Positions 27,048-36,796 of a stretch of DNA of 42,034 nt are shown piece after piece (position 1 is the first letter of the stretch; each line of letters begins with the position of its first letter). A program made the translations under genes and the position numbers. The notes beneath the pieces are model-generated. The model did not search any database. It saw nothing but the letters and a program-made list of their open reading frames with translations, and had not been told where the DNA came from. The stretch is from positions 1 through 42,034 of the forward strand of contig CAYVWB010000036.1 of assembly GCA_964455395.1 (NCBI GenBank), in the 5' to 3' direction. Origin of the DNA: CAYVWB01 sp964455395. GTDB lineage: Bacteria; Desulfobacterota; Desulfovibrionia; Desulfovibrionales; Desulfovibrionaceae.

Positions 27048-27662
27048 CTATCGTGAAGGCGTGCGCAACTGCTGTTCCAGAGCCTGCTGGCTTTTCAGGA
27101 ACTTCATCCAGACCACGCCCGTGCCGGTATGAAAGAATAGTTTACGGCCTCGGGGGCCCAGCACGCTCTCCCGGACAGGGGCCAAGCCGTACTCCGCCAA
27201 GGCGCGTCGCGCTGCGGCCACGTTCTTGGCGCCCACGTCCACGATGTCCCGTACGATCTGTTTCTGTTCGGTGACCAAGCTCATGGCGCCGCCGAACAGC
27301 TTGAGCTCCAGGTCGCGCAAGGGCGCGCCTGCGCGTTCGAAGCGGCGCATGATGGCGTGGATGGAGGCGTCCACGTACTTGCAGGCGTCGGCGCGCTCCC
27401 CCGATGGGCCAGGGCGGAGTCCAGCTTCCTGCTCCGGCAGCATGGCGTGGAACATGGCGGCCAAGCGCTGGCGGCGCGTATCGTAGAAGGTGACGGAGAC
27501 GCAGGAGCCCAGCACCGTGGTGACGAGGACGTTCTGCGCAGTGACGCAGCATTCGCTGATCTTCAGGTGGACCAGAGGCGCGCCGGACTCCAACACCTGC
27601 TTGGGGGTGCGCGCCGTCAGGGATGCGCGAGGAATGGAGTGGTGGGGCGGCGTGACGGGCAC
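27048..27662 (-). CDS. cheD: Chemoreceptor glutamine deamidase CheD
   Basis: 204 residues. CheD deamidates specific glutamines of methyl-accepting chemoreceptors and can bind CheC. The catalytic Cys54 is in TTVLGSCVSVTFYD and the His72 in AMFHAMLPE, both in the family arrangement. KYVDASIHAIMRRFE and KLFGGAMSL follow as expected. The N terminus is about 20 residues longer than common CheD proteins. The start is a GTG at 27662 without a clear ribosome site, so the true start may be further in. No other chemotaxis gene is in the window. A large hairpin separates it from the HU/IHF gene. Confidence 0.88.
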   Translation of the reverse strand: MPVTPPHHSIPRASLTARTPKQVLESGAPLVHLKISECCVTAQNVLVTTVLGSCVSVTFYDTRRQRLAAMFHAMLPEQEAGLRPGPSGERADACKYVDASIHAIMRRFERAGAPLRDLELKLFGGAMSLVTEQKQIVRDIVDVGAKNVAAARRALAEYGLAPVRESVLGPRGRKLFFHTGTGVVWMKFLKSQQALEQQLRTPSR

Positions 27663-27694
27663 GTGGGTTGGCGCACGGACGAAGGCGGCTGCGT

Positions 27695-27744
27695 CCGCGT
27701 CCCGGCGCGCGCCATGTGTGCGGCAGGCGTGCGGCGGGACGCGG
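27695..27744. repeat. Strong 19-bp hairpin between HU/IHF and cheD
   Basis: CCGCGTCCCG at 27695-27704 is the exact reverse complement of 27735-27744. Pairing continues inward for nine more positions with one mismatch and one G-U, leaving a 12-nt loop. There is no T-run on either side, so it is not a classical terminator. It could be a transcript-end stabiliser or a REP-like element. Confidence 0.65.
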
Positions 27745-27753
27745 GTGGAGGGA

Positions 27754-28035
27754 TCAGCTCGTCAGGTTCAGCACTTCCTTGAGCTCCTTGCCGGCGCGGA
27801 AGGCGGGCAAGCGCTTGGGAGGCACGTCCACGGACTGTCCCGTCTTGGGATTGCGGCCGGTGTAGCCTTTGTATGTCTTGATCTTGAACGACCCGAACCC
27901 CCGGATCTCCACGCGGTTGTCTTCGATGAGCGCCTTGCGGACACAGTCGAAGAACGTGTCCACGAAGACGTTGGCTTCATCCACGGAGAGACCTGCCGAT
28001 TCCGACAGGTCTTTGACCAACTCGCTTTTGTTCAT
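27754..28035 (-). CDS. HU/IHF-family DNA-binding protein
   Basis: 93 residues from ATG 28035 (GGGGGGA just upstream); a longer in-frame start at 28122 would cut into the promoter. MNKSELVKDLSESAGLS is the HU/IHF opening helix, VEIRGFGSFKIKTYKGYTGRNPKTGQ covers the beta arms, and the tip reads GRNPKTGQSVDVPPKRLPAFRAGKEL. The Asn-Pro at the arm tip is the DNA-intercalating proline element. IHF and HU cannot be told apart safely; the PPKRLPAFRAGKELKE end is slightly more IHF-like. It has its own promoter at 28094-28122 and probably acts as an architectural nucleoid protein. Confidence 0.92.
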   Translation of the reverse strand: MNKSELVKDLSESAGLSVDEANVFVDTFFDCVRKALIEDNRVEIRGFGSFKIKTYKGYTGRNPKTGQSVDVPPKRLPAFRAGKELKEVLNLTS

Positions 28036-28093
28036 GGTTCCCCCCATGCAGACCGCCGTGCAGTTGGCGGTGTTCATAATGACATGTAGCACC

Positions 28094-28122
28094 AGCATAA
28101 ACCGATGCAGACAGGAAGACAA
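28094..28122 (-). promoter_or_regulatory. Sigma70-type promoter for the HU/IHF gene
   Basis: On the minus strand TTGTCT (28122-28117), exactly 17 nt, then TATGCT (28099-28094). Start site expected about 50 nt before the ATG at 28035. Confidence 0.65.
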
Positions 28123-28137
28123 GGCATTAAAAATCGA

Positions 28138-29361
28138 TCAAGCGCAATTTCCCCCATCACACGGCGGCTTCGGCAGGGAAAGCGCGCAGGCCAACCCCCG
28201 ACCCGCCACGCTCGTAAGCTTCAACCGTCCCAGATTCTTGTTCGCCACCAGCCGCGCGATGGGCAGCGCGAACCCCGCGCCCATGGGATGGTGCGCATGG
28301 AATGGCGTCAAAAGGTGCTCCAGCTCAGTGGCGTCCGGCGCAGCCCCCGGGGTGAAGAACGTCGTGCGCAGGTAATTGGCGTCACGATCGTCCTGCGCGG
28401 AGGTCACCGTCAGCCGGGGCGGCGAGCCGTCTGCGGGGGGCTCCATGGCCTCCAGGCCGTCCGCGATGAGGTGGCGCACAGCGGTGCGCGCGTCCTTGAC
28501 GTCCGCATAGATGTGGGAGTGCTCCTCGGCGATGGCCACATCCACGGGCAGCGCTTCGAAAGAGTCGGCGCCCTGCCGCTGCCGGATCTCCTCCAGCGCT
28601 TCGGCCACGAGATCGCGCAGATCCAGGGCCTCGCGGTGGGGCTCCTGTTGGTAGCGTTCCATGTATTCCCCCACATGGCTGACGAGTCGCTCCAAACGTT
28701 TGCTCTCGTCCATGATGGCGGTCAGGGCTTCCAGGTCCGGGCTGTCCGGCGCGGCTGAACGCTGCAGTCGGCGCGTGTAGCCGCCGATGACCGTGAGCGG
28801 GTTGCGCAGGTGGTGCGCCACGCCTTGAAGCACCTCCCGGTCACACTTGGTGGTGGAATCGATATAGGCGTCCGTGGAGACGAGGCCGCAAAGATCCCAG
28901 ATGCGGTCCACCACGTCCATGACGGGATGCCGCAAAGGCGCGACGACCGCTTCGGCCACCAAGTCGTGACAGAACTGCCGCGCCAGGGCGAAACCCATGT
29001 TGATCCAGCGCTGGTCGATGCTGACGCGCACGTGAATGACGCCGCTCTTCCAGATGTAGTCGAGCAGGAAGTCGTCCGGCGGCCCCGAGAAACAGTGCTC
29101 GAACGTGGTGGCCCAGTTGTGTTTGATGACCTTGGGCCAAGTCTCGTGGCTGAGGATGGCGCGCGTGGCCGGGATCTCCATGAAATACGCATAGAGATGC
29201 TCCGCGAAGTCCAGCTTCCGCGCGAGCAACGCTTCCCGGTGCGGCGCCAGGACGGCGTAGGTCTCCGCATCGAGCCCCAGTTTTTCCCGGAAGCTGTGGA
29301 GCCGTGCCAGGGGAGCGCTGGAGGGGATGGCGGGGTCGATGGGGCGTGGTGCGTAAGTCAT
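28138..29361 (-). CDS. Globin-coupled sensor histidine kinase with eroded ATPase domain
   Basis: 407 residues from ATG 29361. Residues ~20-165 are a protoglobin-type sensor: LARKLDFAEHLYAYFMEIPATRAIL, then KVIKHNWATTFEHCFSG and SGVIHVRVSIDQRWINMGF, where H110 fits the proximal haem ligand. This suggests O2, CO or NO sensing in the cytoplasm. The dimerisation helix has GVAHHLRNPLTVIGGYTRRL with H183 as phospho-acceptor. The ATPase domain is unusual: the N box reads LIADGLEAM (Asp for Asn), the G1 position reads FFTPGAAPD without the ADP-binding Asp, and G2 is GAGFALPIA. The HU/IHF promoter lies just after its stop. No receiver protein is adjacent. Confidence 0.8.
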   Translation of the reverse strand: MTYAPRPIDPAIPSSAPLARLHSFREKLGLDAETYAVLAPHREALLARKLDFAEHLYAYFMEIPATRAILSHETWPKVIKHNWATTFEHCFSGPPDDFLLDYIWKSGVIHVRVSIDQRWINMGFALARQFCHDLVAEAVVAPLRHPVMDVVDRIWDLCGLVSTDAYIDSTTKCDREVLQGVAHHLRNPLTVIGGYTRRLQRSAAPDSPDLEALTAIMDESKRLERLVSHVGEYMERYQQEPHREALDLRDLVAEALEEIRQRQGADSFEALPVDVAIAEEHSHIYADVKDARTAVRHLIADGLEAMEPPADGSPPRLTVTSAQDDRDANYLRTTFFTPGAAPDATELEHLLTPFHAHHPMGAGFALPIARLVANKNLGRLKLTSVAGRGLACALSLPKPPCDGGNCA

Positions 29362-29537
29362 TGAACTCGTGTTGTTTTGAATATTCTGGAAAGGGTGGAG
29401 TCGCCCGGGAGGCACGCGGCACGATAGCACGCCCGGACAGGCAGGTGAAGGGCGCACGCCAGGGGAATCCGGCGGAGATGTTCCATTCTGGACGCCCTGC
29501 CGAACCGGCCTGTCGAAACGACTCAGCTTGGTGGCTC

Positions 29538-29566
29538 TTGTCCCCCAGCGGAGGACATGGCATAGA
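29538..29566 (+). promoter_or_regulatory. Sigma70-type promoter for trxC
   Basis: TTGTCC at 29538-29543, 17 nt, then CATAGA at 29561-29566, about 100 nt before the trxC start. This is the only clear signal in the 306-bp divergent gap between the globin sensor and trxC. Confidence 0.5.
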
Positions 29567-29667
29567 CTGGGGGTATGTTTCCGGATCGCGCCGCTGCGGG
29601 TCGCTTCCTCCACGCACACGCCCCGAAGTCAGCGCCCACAATACACCCGAACCGTGAAGGAGCAAGC

Positions 29668-30108
29668 ATGGACGCAGCCCACGCCGTGTGTCCCCAATGT
29701 CTGGCCGTGAACCGGCTCACCCGCGGCGCCTCGGCGGCGCAGTGCGGCAAATGCAAGGCCCCCCTCGCGCCCGGCGCGCCCGTGGCGCTGACGGACCAAG
29801 CCTTGCAGAAGATGGTGCAGCGTTCGCAGCTGCCGCTCCTGGTGGATTTCTGGGCGCCGTGGTGCGGCCCCTGCAAGGCCATGGCCCCGGCCTTCGCCCA
29901 GGCTGCAGCGCAGCTCGCCCGGCTCGAATGGCCCGTCATCGCTTGCAAGGTGGACACCCAGGCCAACCAGGCTTCGGGGCAGATCCATCAAATCCGCTCC
30001 ATTCCGACGGTGGCGCTGTTCCGCCATGGCAGGGAGCTCGCCCGCCAAGCCGGCGTCATGTCCGCAGACCGGATCGTCGCCTGGACACGTCAACACCTCG
30101 GGATCTAG
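29668..30108 (+). CDS. trxC: Thioredoxin 2
   Basis: 146 residues, of the TrxC type with an N-terminal zinc finger: C8xxC11 and C26xxC29 (VCPQCLAVNRL, CGKCKAPL). The thioredoxin domain has WCGPC with C66 and C69 and the cis-proline loop RSIPTVALFRHG near 112-123. It reduces protein disulfides in the cytoplasm and is typically linked to oxidative stress. AAGGAG lies about 6 nt before ATG 29668. The stop is followed at once by a 6-bp hairpin (GGCGCA/TGCGCC, 30109-30125) without a T-run. It stands alone between minus-strand genes. Confidence 0.93.
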   Translation: MDAAHAVCPQCLAVNRLTRGASAAQCGKCKAPLAPGAPVALTDQALQKMVQRSQLPLLVDFWAPWCGPCKAMAPAFAQAAAQLARLEWPVIACKVDTQANQASGQIHQIRSIPTVALFRHGRELARQAGVMSADRIVAWTRQHLGI

Positions 30109-30246
30109 GGCGCATGGCGTGCGCCATTCCCAATCGAGAGGATTCCTGAAAAGGGGCCGCCTTTCACGCAGAGTCGCCGTGGTCTTCAGGGAAAGCCCTT
30201 GGCGTGGAGAGGTCCGGCGCGCTGCGCTTCCGCGAACTCGGCGATT

Positions 30247-30564
30247 TCAGCGATCGCGGCGGGGGACACGGTCCACCAGCGGCGTGACGTAGCACGCCAG
30301 GGGCGCCAGAAAGAGCGCGAAGGTCAGCAAGACCACTCCGAATCCCTGGGCCCCGGCCTTGAGGGCCAGGCCCGTCACCAGCCATAGCGCCAGGAAGACG
30401 CCCCATGTCCAGGCGCGGCGTCGCGCCAGCTGCGCCTCGCGCGCTGTACGGACGGTGTCTGCGTCTGCGGAGGCGCTGGCCTGTTTCAGGTTCAGCACGA
30501 GGTCCGCAACCAGCGTCAACAGGAAGAGCAGGGGCGGCGAGAGCAAAACGATGAACAGCATCAT
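30247..30564 (-). CDS. Small membrane protein, unknown function
   Basis: 105 residues with three hydrophobic stretches: MMLFIVLLSPPLLFLLTLVADLVLNL at the N terminus, WGVFLALWLVTGLALKA near 54-70 and FGVVLLTFALFLAPLACYV near 75-93. Between the first and second is a charged helix rich in Ala, Arg and Asp. I do not recognise the family. The ATG lies 4 nt after the stop of the FAD dehydrogenase gene, so it is co-transcribed as the last gene of the long minus-strand run. A membrane anchor or partner of the dehydrogenase is possible but not shown. Confidence 0.6.
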   Translation of the reverse strand: MMLFIVLLSPPLLFLLTLVADLVLNLKQASASADADTVRTAREAQLARRRAWTWGVFLALWLVTGLALKAGAQGFGVVLLTFALFLAPLACYVTPLVDRVPRRDR

Positions 30565-30568
30565 GGCG

Positions 30569-31963
30569 TCACCAGCCTTTGCCGGGGTTCATGATGGCGT
30601 GGGGGTCGAAGACGCGCTTCACCCCCTGCATGAGGCCGCGTTCCAGCGGCGCCAGCTGCTTGTGCACATGAGCGGCTTTGGCGAGGCCCACGCCGTGTTC
30701 GCCGGAGAGGCTGCCCCCCAACCGCAACGTGAGCTCCAGCACCGCATCCTTGACAGCCAGTGCGCGGCGGCGTTGCTCGGGGTCGTCCGCATCGTGCATG
30801 ATGTTGACGTGGATGTTGCCGTCGCCCAGATGGCCGAAAGTGAGGATGGTGAGGGCGTGGGCTTGGCCGATTTTCCGGATGGCGAGCAGTCCTTCCTTGA
30901 GCCGGCCGCGGGGCAAGGTGATGTCGTCGGAAAGTTTGTGCGGCGCGACCTGGTAGGACGCCGGGTTGATGGCGCGGCGGATCTCCCACAAGGGCTCCTC
31001 CGCCGCGGGGCCCAGGCCCGTATCCAGTGACGCGGGGGCTGCCGGGACGGTCTCCAGCACGGCGCGCAGCCGCGCCATGTCCGCAGCCAGGGCCTTTTCG
31101 GAGCCGTCCAGCTTCAGGAGCAATGCCGCTTCGGTCGCAGCCGGCCAGGGGACGTCCTTCACGCGGGCCACGGCGGTGATGGTCTCGCGGTCCAGCAACT
31201 CCATGGCCGTGGGCAGTATGCCGGCGGCGAAGACGGCCCGTGCGGCGTCCAAGGCGTGTTCCAGGTCTGTGAAGCCGGCGAGCAGGGAGGCGGATGTCTC
31301 CGGCTTGGGCAAAGTTTTCAGGATGATTTCCTGGATGAACGCCAGCGTCCCTTCCGACCCCACCAGCAGCCTGGTGAGGTCCAGTCCCACCACGTTCTTG
31401 TGAGTGCGGCGGCCCGTGCGCACGGTTTCCCCACCGGGCAGCACGGCGGTCAGGCCCAGCACGTAGTCCCGGGTCACGCCGTATTTCAGGGCGCGCATGC
31501 CCCCGGCGCAGGTGGCCACGTTGCCGCCGATGGTGGAGATCTTCATGGAAGCGGGGTCAGGCGGGTAGAACAGCCGCTGCGCCTCCAGGGCTTGTTGCAG
31601 TTCGCCGGTGATGACGCCGGGCTGGACCACGGCCACGAAATCCTCGGAGTCCAGCTCCACGATGCGGTTCAGTTTGAGGGTGGAGACCACCACCCCGGCC
31701 GGCCGGGGCGTGCACGCGCCCACTACGTTGGTGGCGCGGCCTCGCGGGTAGAGGGGGACACGCTCCAGGTGGGCCCAGCGCAGCAGGGCTTCCACCTGCT
31801 CGTGGCTGGTGGGCCGGACCACGGCCCAAGGCGGGGCCATCTCGCGGTAGGCGTCGCCGCCGTAGACGCAGGTTTCCGCTGGCGAAAAGAGGCAGTCTTC
31901 AGCCGGGAAGTGGGCTTCCAGAAAGCGCCGGTGCGCTGTGGTGCATGCAGAGGCGTGTGGCAT
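30569..31963 (-). CDS. FAD-linked 2-hydroxyacid dehydrogenase (GlcD/D-lactate dehydrogenase type)
   Basis: 464 residues. Residues ~45-185 are an FAD_binding_4 domain (PTSHEQVEALLRWAHLE, VPLYPRGRATNVVGA, VQPGVITGELQQALEAQ, ISTIGGNVATCAGGMRALKYG). The C-terminal FAD-oxidase domain has ILTFGHLGDGNIHVNIMHD near 385-403 and GGSLSGEHGVGLAK near 420-433, the metal and substrate region. Glycolate, D-lactate or a similar acid is oxidised, passing electrons to a partner or the quinone pool. Sulfate reducers commonly use lactate, so D-lactate is a reasonable guess. No Fe-S subunit (GlcF) gene follows. The ATG at 31963 is chosen because the open frame further upstream is antisense noise over smpB and ptsI. 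Confidence 0.85.
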   Translation of the reverse strand: MPHASACTTAHRRFLEAHFPAEDCLFSPAETCVYGGDAYREMAPPWAVVRPTSHEQVEALLRWAHLERVPLYPRGRATNVVGACTPRPAGVVVSTLKLNRIVELDSEDFVAVVQPGVITGELQQALEAQRLFYPPDPASMKISTIGGNVATCAGGMRALKYGVTRDYVLGLTAVLPGGETVRTGRRTHKNVVGLDLTRLLVGSEGTLAFIQEIILKTLPKPETSASLLAGFTDLEHALDAARAVFAAGILPTAMELLDRETITAVARVKDVPWPAATEAALLLKLDGSEKALAADMARLRAVLETVPAAPASLDTGLGPAAEEPLWEIRRAINPASYQVAPHKLSDDITLPRGRLKEGLLAIRKIGQAHALTILTFGHLGDGNIHVNIMHDADDPEQRRRALAVKDAVLELTLRLGGSLSGEHGVGLAKAAHVHKQLAPLERGLMQGVKRVFDPHAIMNPGKGW

Positions 31964-32016
31964 GGGCTCGTGGGGGTGCAGGAGGGCGGCTTGCGCCGCG
32001 TCGGGGGCGTCCCGGC

Positions 32017-32493
32017 TCAGCGCAGTTCGCGCTCCATGTCGCGCTTCATGGCGCGTTCCTTGAGGACGTCGCGCTGGTCGTGGACCTTGCGGCCGCGGCC
32101 GAGGCCGATCTCCAGCTTGATCTTGCCGTTCTTGAAATAGAGCGCCAAGGGGACCACGGTCAGGCCCTTTTGCGCGGTCTGCGCAGCGAGGCGGTCGATC
32201 TCCCGACGGTGGAGCAGCAGTTTGCGGGGCCGTTCGGGCTCGTGGCCGCCGAACTCCACTTCGCCAGCGTGGGAGTAAGGCGCGATATGCACCCCCCGGA
32301 GGACGGCTTCGCCTTCGCGCAGGTCCACGTAGCCGTCCTTGAAGGAGACTTGGCCATCGCGCAAGCTCTTCACTTCGGAGCCTTGCAGGGAGACGCCGGC
32401 TTCCAGTTTCTCCAGAATTTCGTAGAGCCGGAACGCCTTGCGGTTCGTTGCGATGGAGCCGGGGCTGGCTTTTTTCTTTTTCTGCGCGGCCAT
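32017..32493 (-). CDS. smpB: SsrA-binding protein SmpB
   Basis: 158 residues, the usual size. SmpB binds tmRNA and brings it to stalled ribosomes for trans-translation. Family blocks are IATNRKAFRLYEILEKLEAGVSLQGSEVKSLR near 15-46, PYSHAGEVEFGGHEPERPRKLLLH near 72-95, and a Lys/Arg-rich tail (GRGRKVHDQRDVLKERAMKRDMER) that inserts into the mRNA channel. GAGGA lies about 12 nt before the ATG. It follows ptsI by 18 nt in the same operon. The tmRNA gene is not in the window. Confidence 0.97.
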   Translation of the reverse strand: MAAQKKKKASPGSIATNRKAFRLYEILEKLEAGVSLQGSEVKSLRDGQVSFKDGYVDLREGEAVLRGVHIAPYSHAGEVEFGGHEPERPRKLLLHRREIDRLAAQTAQKGLTVVPLALYFKNGKIKLEIGLGRGRKVHDQRDVLKERAMKRDMERELR

Positions 32494-32511
32494 GGGGTGG
32501 GTGTCCTCGGG

Positions 32512-34305
<1,794 letters not shown>

Positions 34306-34330
34306 GAGGATGAATCCCGTGAGAAGCCGG

Positions 34331-34648
34331 CTAGACGTGGCCTTCGAAACGGTTGTCGAAAAACGTGGCCAAGTGCTGGGCCGCCTCGACAGCGCGGTCG
34401 CCTTCCGCTTCGATGACGAGGACGGCGCCTTTGGCTGCAGCCAGAGTCAGGATGTCCACCACGCTTTTGGCGTCCACGCGCTCTTCACCTGCGGCCAACC
34501 AGAGCTCGCAGGGGAACTTCTGGGCTTCTTGCGCCAGCCGCGCTGCGGGCCGGGCATGCAGACCCTGGTCCACGAGCACCTGCACTTCCCGGCGTGCTCG
34601 GTGGGGCTCCTCGTGTCCGCTGCGTTCGCAACCTGAATCCAACACCAT
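34331..34648 (-). CDS. ptsH: HPr phosphocarrier protein with N-terminal extension
   Basis: 105 residues against about 85-90 for typical HPr. The phospho-His is H31 in VDQGLHARPAARL and the regulatory-type serine is S62 in DAKSVVDILTLAA. Their spacing of 31 equals the canonical H15-S46. The 16 extra N-terminal residues (MVLDSGCERSGHEEPH) look real because AAGGTGG sits 7-13 nt before ATG 34648 and overlaps the stop of the IID gene. HPr kinase is not visible here. It is encoded between IID and EI, as in proteobacterial PTS clusters of the mannose type. Confidence 0.92.
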   Translation of the reverse strand: MVLDSGCERSGHEEPHRARREVQVLVDQGLHARPAARLAQEAQKFPCELWLAAGEERVDAKSVVDILTLAAAKGAVLVIEAEGDRAVEAAQHLATFFDNRFEGHV

Positions 34649-34660
34649 CGCAATTCCACC

Positions 34661-35572
34661 TTAGCCGAAGAGTTGCCGCCAACCCGCCAGCGCCCACGGC
34701 GCCGCCAGATACACCACCATGACGCTCAGGATGAGCAACTCCCGAGAGAGATGGCGGCGGCCCACCAACCACGCCGCCAGACACACCCCGCCCACAGCCG
34801 CGCTCCACCAGATGGCGTCCAAGGCCTTCTGGCCCGTCAGCACGCCGACATCCATGGCCGGGTTCGGCCACAGCAGCAGCAACAGACCCGCCAGCAACAC
34901 CGCGTTGACAACCTTGAGCCGCTGCCCCCAGTCGATGAGTCGCCACTGTCGCAGTCGGGAGATGAGCCGCAATCCTTCCTTGTACCCCATCGTGAAGGTG
35001 ACGAACTTGAACGCCTGCAACGCCACGAACCACAACGCGATCCACGCCGCCGCAAGCCAGTAGGCCCCCAACGTCGCCAAGAGCGCCGTGGTCAGCGACC
35101 AGAACACCAGCAAGCTCCCCGAAAGCGCGGAGTCCCCGATGGCGGAGAGCGTGTAGACCGTCGTGTCTTTCACCGAGTCCAGCACGGTGGCCGGGAAAAC
35201 GCCGCGCGCGATCTTGTCTTCCAGCGAGAGGAAGACGCCCACCAGCATCGGCGTCCAGAACATGTNNNNNNNNNNGTGCGTGTTGTAATGGTGCACGTAC
35301 CGCCGCCGCGCCGCCGCGCGCTGTGTCTCGTCCGGGTAGATGCGCGTCAGCCCGGGTTCCATGGCGAAGACCAGGCCGATGTTCTGCATGCCGCGGGTGT
35401 TGAACGCGGCGCCCACCAAGTAAGTGCGCGCAAAACACAGCAGCAGGGATCGCGTGGCCGGGGAAGCGGATTGCGCCGCTGCGCTCGCGGGCTCGCCGCT
35501 CGCCACGGGAGGCGCAGCCTCGTGACCACGCCGGGTCGCCTTCCGGGCGTTATCGTTTTCCCATGCGCTCAT
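34661..35572 (-). CDS. PTS mannose-family IID component (interrupted by assembly gap)
   Basis: About 303 residues, with ten Ns replacing codons near residue 100. After a disordered Ala/Pro-rich N terminus come ARTYLVGAAFNTRGMQNIGLVFAMEP, a mannose-family IID opening, then MFWTPMLVGVFLSLED, AIGDSALSGSLLVFW and several membrane helices to the C terminus (LAAPWALAGWRQLFG). IID works with IIC as the membrane channel and with IIA/IIB. AAGGA lies about 10 nt before ATG 35572, and the gene overlaps the end of rsmI by 23 nt. The frame is kept across the Ns, but the true gap length is unknown. The missing IIC partner must be elsewhere. Confidence 0.82.
   Translation of the reverse strand: MSAWENDNARKATRRGHEAAPPVASGEPASAAAQSASPATRSLLLCFARTYLVGAAFNTRGMQNIGLVFAMEPGLTRIYPDETQRAAARRRYVHHYNTHXXXXMFWTPMLVGVFLSLEDKIARGVFPATVLDSVKDTTVYTLSAIGDSALSGSLLVFWSLTTALLATLGAYWLAAAWIALWFVALQAFKFVTFTMGYKEGLRLISRLRQWRLIDWGQRLKVVNAVLLAGLLLLLWPNPAMDVGVLTGQKALDAIWWSAAVGGVCLAAWLVGRRHLSRELLILSVMVVYLAAPWALAGWRQLFG
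35266..35275. other. Assembly gap (10 N)
   Basis: Ten undetermined bases inside the PTS IID gene. The reading frame is open on both sides and stays in phase if the true length equals 10 or differs by a multiple of three. Confidence 1.
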
Positions 35573-36434
35573 ACACGTCCTTGGTGGTCCACCCCACGGC
35601 GCGGGCTTGCACCCGTTTGGCGACGGCCTTGGGCGCGCCGGAGGCGTCCGCGCGGGCCTGTTCCTCCACGATGAGTTCGTCCACCCGGTCGGCTGCAGTG
35701 ACGCCGCCGCCCGGGGCCGGCGGGCCCAGCGTCACAGTGGTCTCGCCCTTCAGGCCCGACAGCGCGGCAGTCCAGTCCAAGGCGTTCTCTCCGTCCGAAA
35801 CGCTCCCAAGGCGCAGAAGAATAAACTCCTCATGGAGCTTGGTCAATTCCCGCGCCACGCAACATTCCCTCTCTCCCAGCACGGTGAGGGCGTCTTGCAG
35901 GGTGGAGGGCAGCCGCGAGGCTCGCTCATAGAACACCAGCGTGACCGGCAACGTCGCGAAAGGCGTCAGGGTGCGGACGCGCTCCCCCGAGGCGCGGGGC
36001 AAAAATCCCAGGAAGACGAAGGGATATGGCGGCAAGCCGCAGGCGCTCAACGCTGCCGTCACGGCGCAGGGGCCGGGCGCGGGGCTCACGCCATGACCGG
36101 CTTCCCGCAGCGCGCGCACCAGCCGGTACCCGGGGTCGGCGATGAGCGGCGTACCGGCGTCCGAGATCAGCGCCGCCGTGCGCGTGGGGTCTTCCTCCAG
36201 AAACGCCAGCACCTCGGCCACGCGTTGGGTTTCGTTATGTTCATGCAGACTCATGAACCGAGGCGCAGCCAAACCCAGCCGCTGGAAGAGCAAGCCGGCG
36301 CGCCGGGTGTCCTCGGCGAGCACCAGGTCCGCGTCAGCCAGAATCTCCCTGGCGCGGGGGCTCATGTCACCAAGGTTGCCAAGCGGCGTCGCCGTCACGA
36401 AGAGTCTGGGACCACTGGAAGGCGTCCGGGACAT
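35550..36434 (-). CDS. rsmI: 16S rRNA 2'-O-ribose C1402 methyltransferase
   Basis: 294 residues. RsmI methylates the ribose of C1402 in the 30S decoding centre. The tetrapyrrole-methylase-type fold is shown by LFVTATPLGNLGDMSPRAREIL at 11-32, LVLAEDTRRAGLL, LISDAGTPLIADPGYRLV near 89-106 and PGPCAVTAALSACGLP near 118-133. It closes with a basic AVAKRVQARAVGWTTKDVYERMGKR. GAGGTGGAG directly precedes the ATG. The start lies 68 nt inside yraN and the end 23 nt inside the PTS IID gene, giving tight translational coupling. Confidence 0.95.
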   Translation of the reverse strand: MSRTPSSGPRLFVTATPLGNLGDMSPRAREILADADLVLAEDTRRAGLLFQRLGLAAPRFMSLHEHNETQRVAEVLAFLEEDPTRTAALISDAGTPLIADPGYRLVRALREAGHGVSPAPGPCAVTAALSACGLPPYPFVFLGFLPRASGERVRTLTPFATLPVTLVFYERASRLPSTLQDALTVLGERECCVARELTKLHEEFILLRLGSVSDGENALDWTAALSGLKGETTVTLGPPAPGGGVTAADRVDELIVEEQARADASGAPKAVAKRVQARAVGWTTKDVYERMGKR

Positions 36435-36780
36435 GCTCCACCTCGAAGGCTTGGGGACCGGCCGTCACCGCCACGAGGTCGAAGCGGCAGGGCGTTTCCC
36501 ACAGCGCGTATTCCGAAAGATACGCGGCGGCGGCGCGGTTCAAGCTCGCCTGTTTCGCCGGTGTCAGCGCGTCCGCCGGGGCGGCGAGGCCTCGCGCGGC
36601 GCGGGTTTTCACCTCCACGAAGACGAGGACGTCCCCGTGGCGGCAGACGAGATCCAGCTCCAGTCGGTGGCGGCGCCAGTTGCGCGCCAGGATGACATAA
36701 CCGGCTGCTTCGAGAAACGCGGCCGCTGCGTCTTCGCCTTTGACGCCGCGGCGCAGGTGAGCGGGTGGTCGCGTGGCCAT
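36367..36780 (-). CDS. yraN: UPF0102 nuclease-fold protein YraN
   Basis: 137 residues from ATG 36780, chosen because CAGGA lies about 10 nt upstream and the size fits the family; ATG 36807 and TTG 36837 are longer options. The restriction-endonuclease-like core is visible as RRGVKGEDAAAAFLEAAGYVI, ELDLVCRHGDVLVFVEVKTR (the D...E-x-K motif) and LTPAKQASLNRAAAAYL. The biochemical role is unsettled; genetic data in other bacteria point to DNA processing. It sits between rnhB and rsmI, as is common. Confidence 0.9.
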   Translation of the reverse strand: MATRPPAHLRRGVKGEDAAAAFLEAAGYVILARNWRRHRLELDLVCRHGDVLVFVEVKTRAARGLAAPADALTPAKQASLNRAAAAYLSEYALWETPCRFDLVAVTAGPQAFEVEHVPDAFQWSQTLRDGDAAWQPW

Positions 36781-36796
36781 CGCGCGTTTTCCTGCG

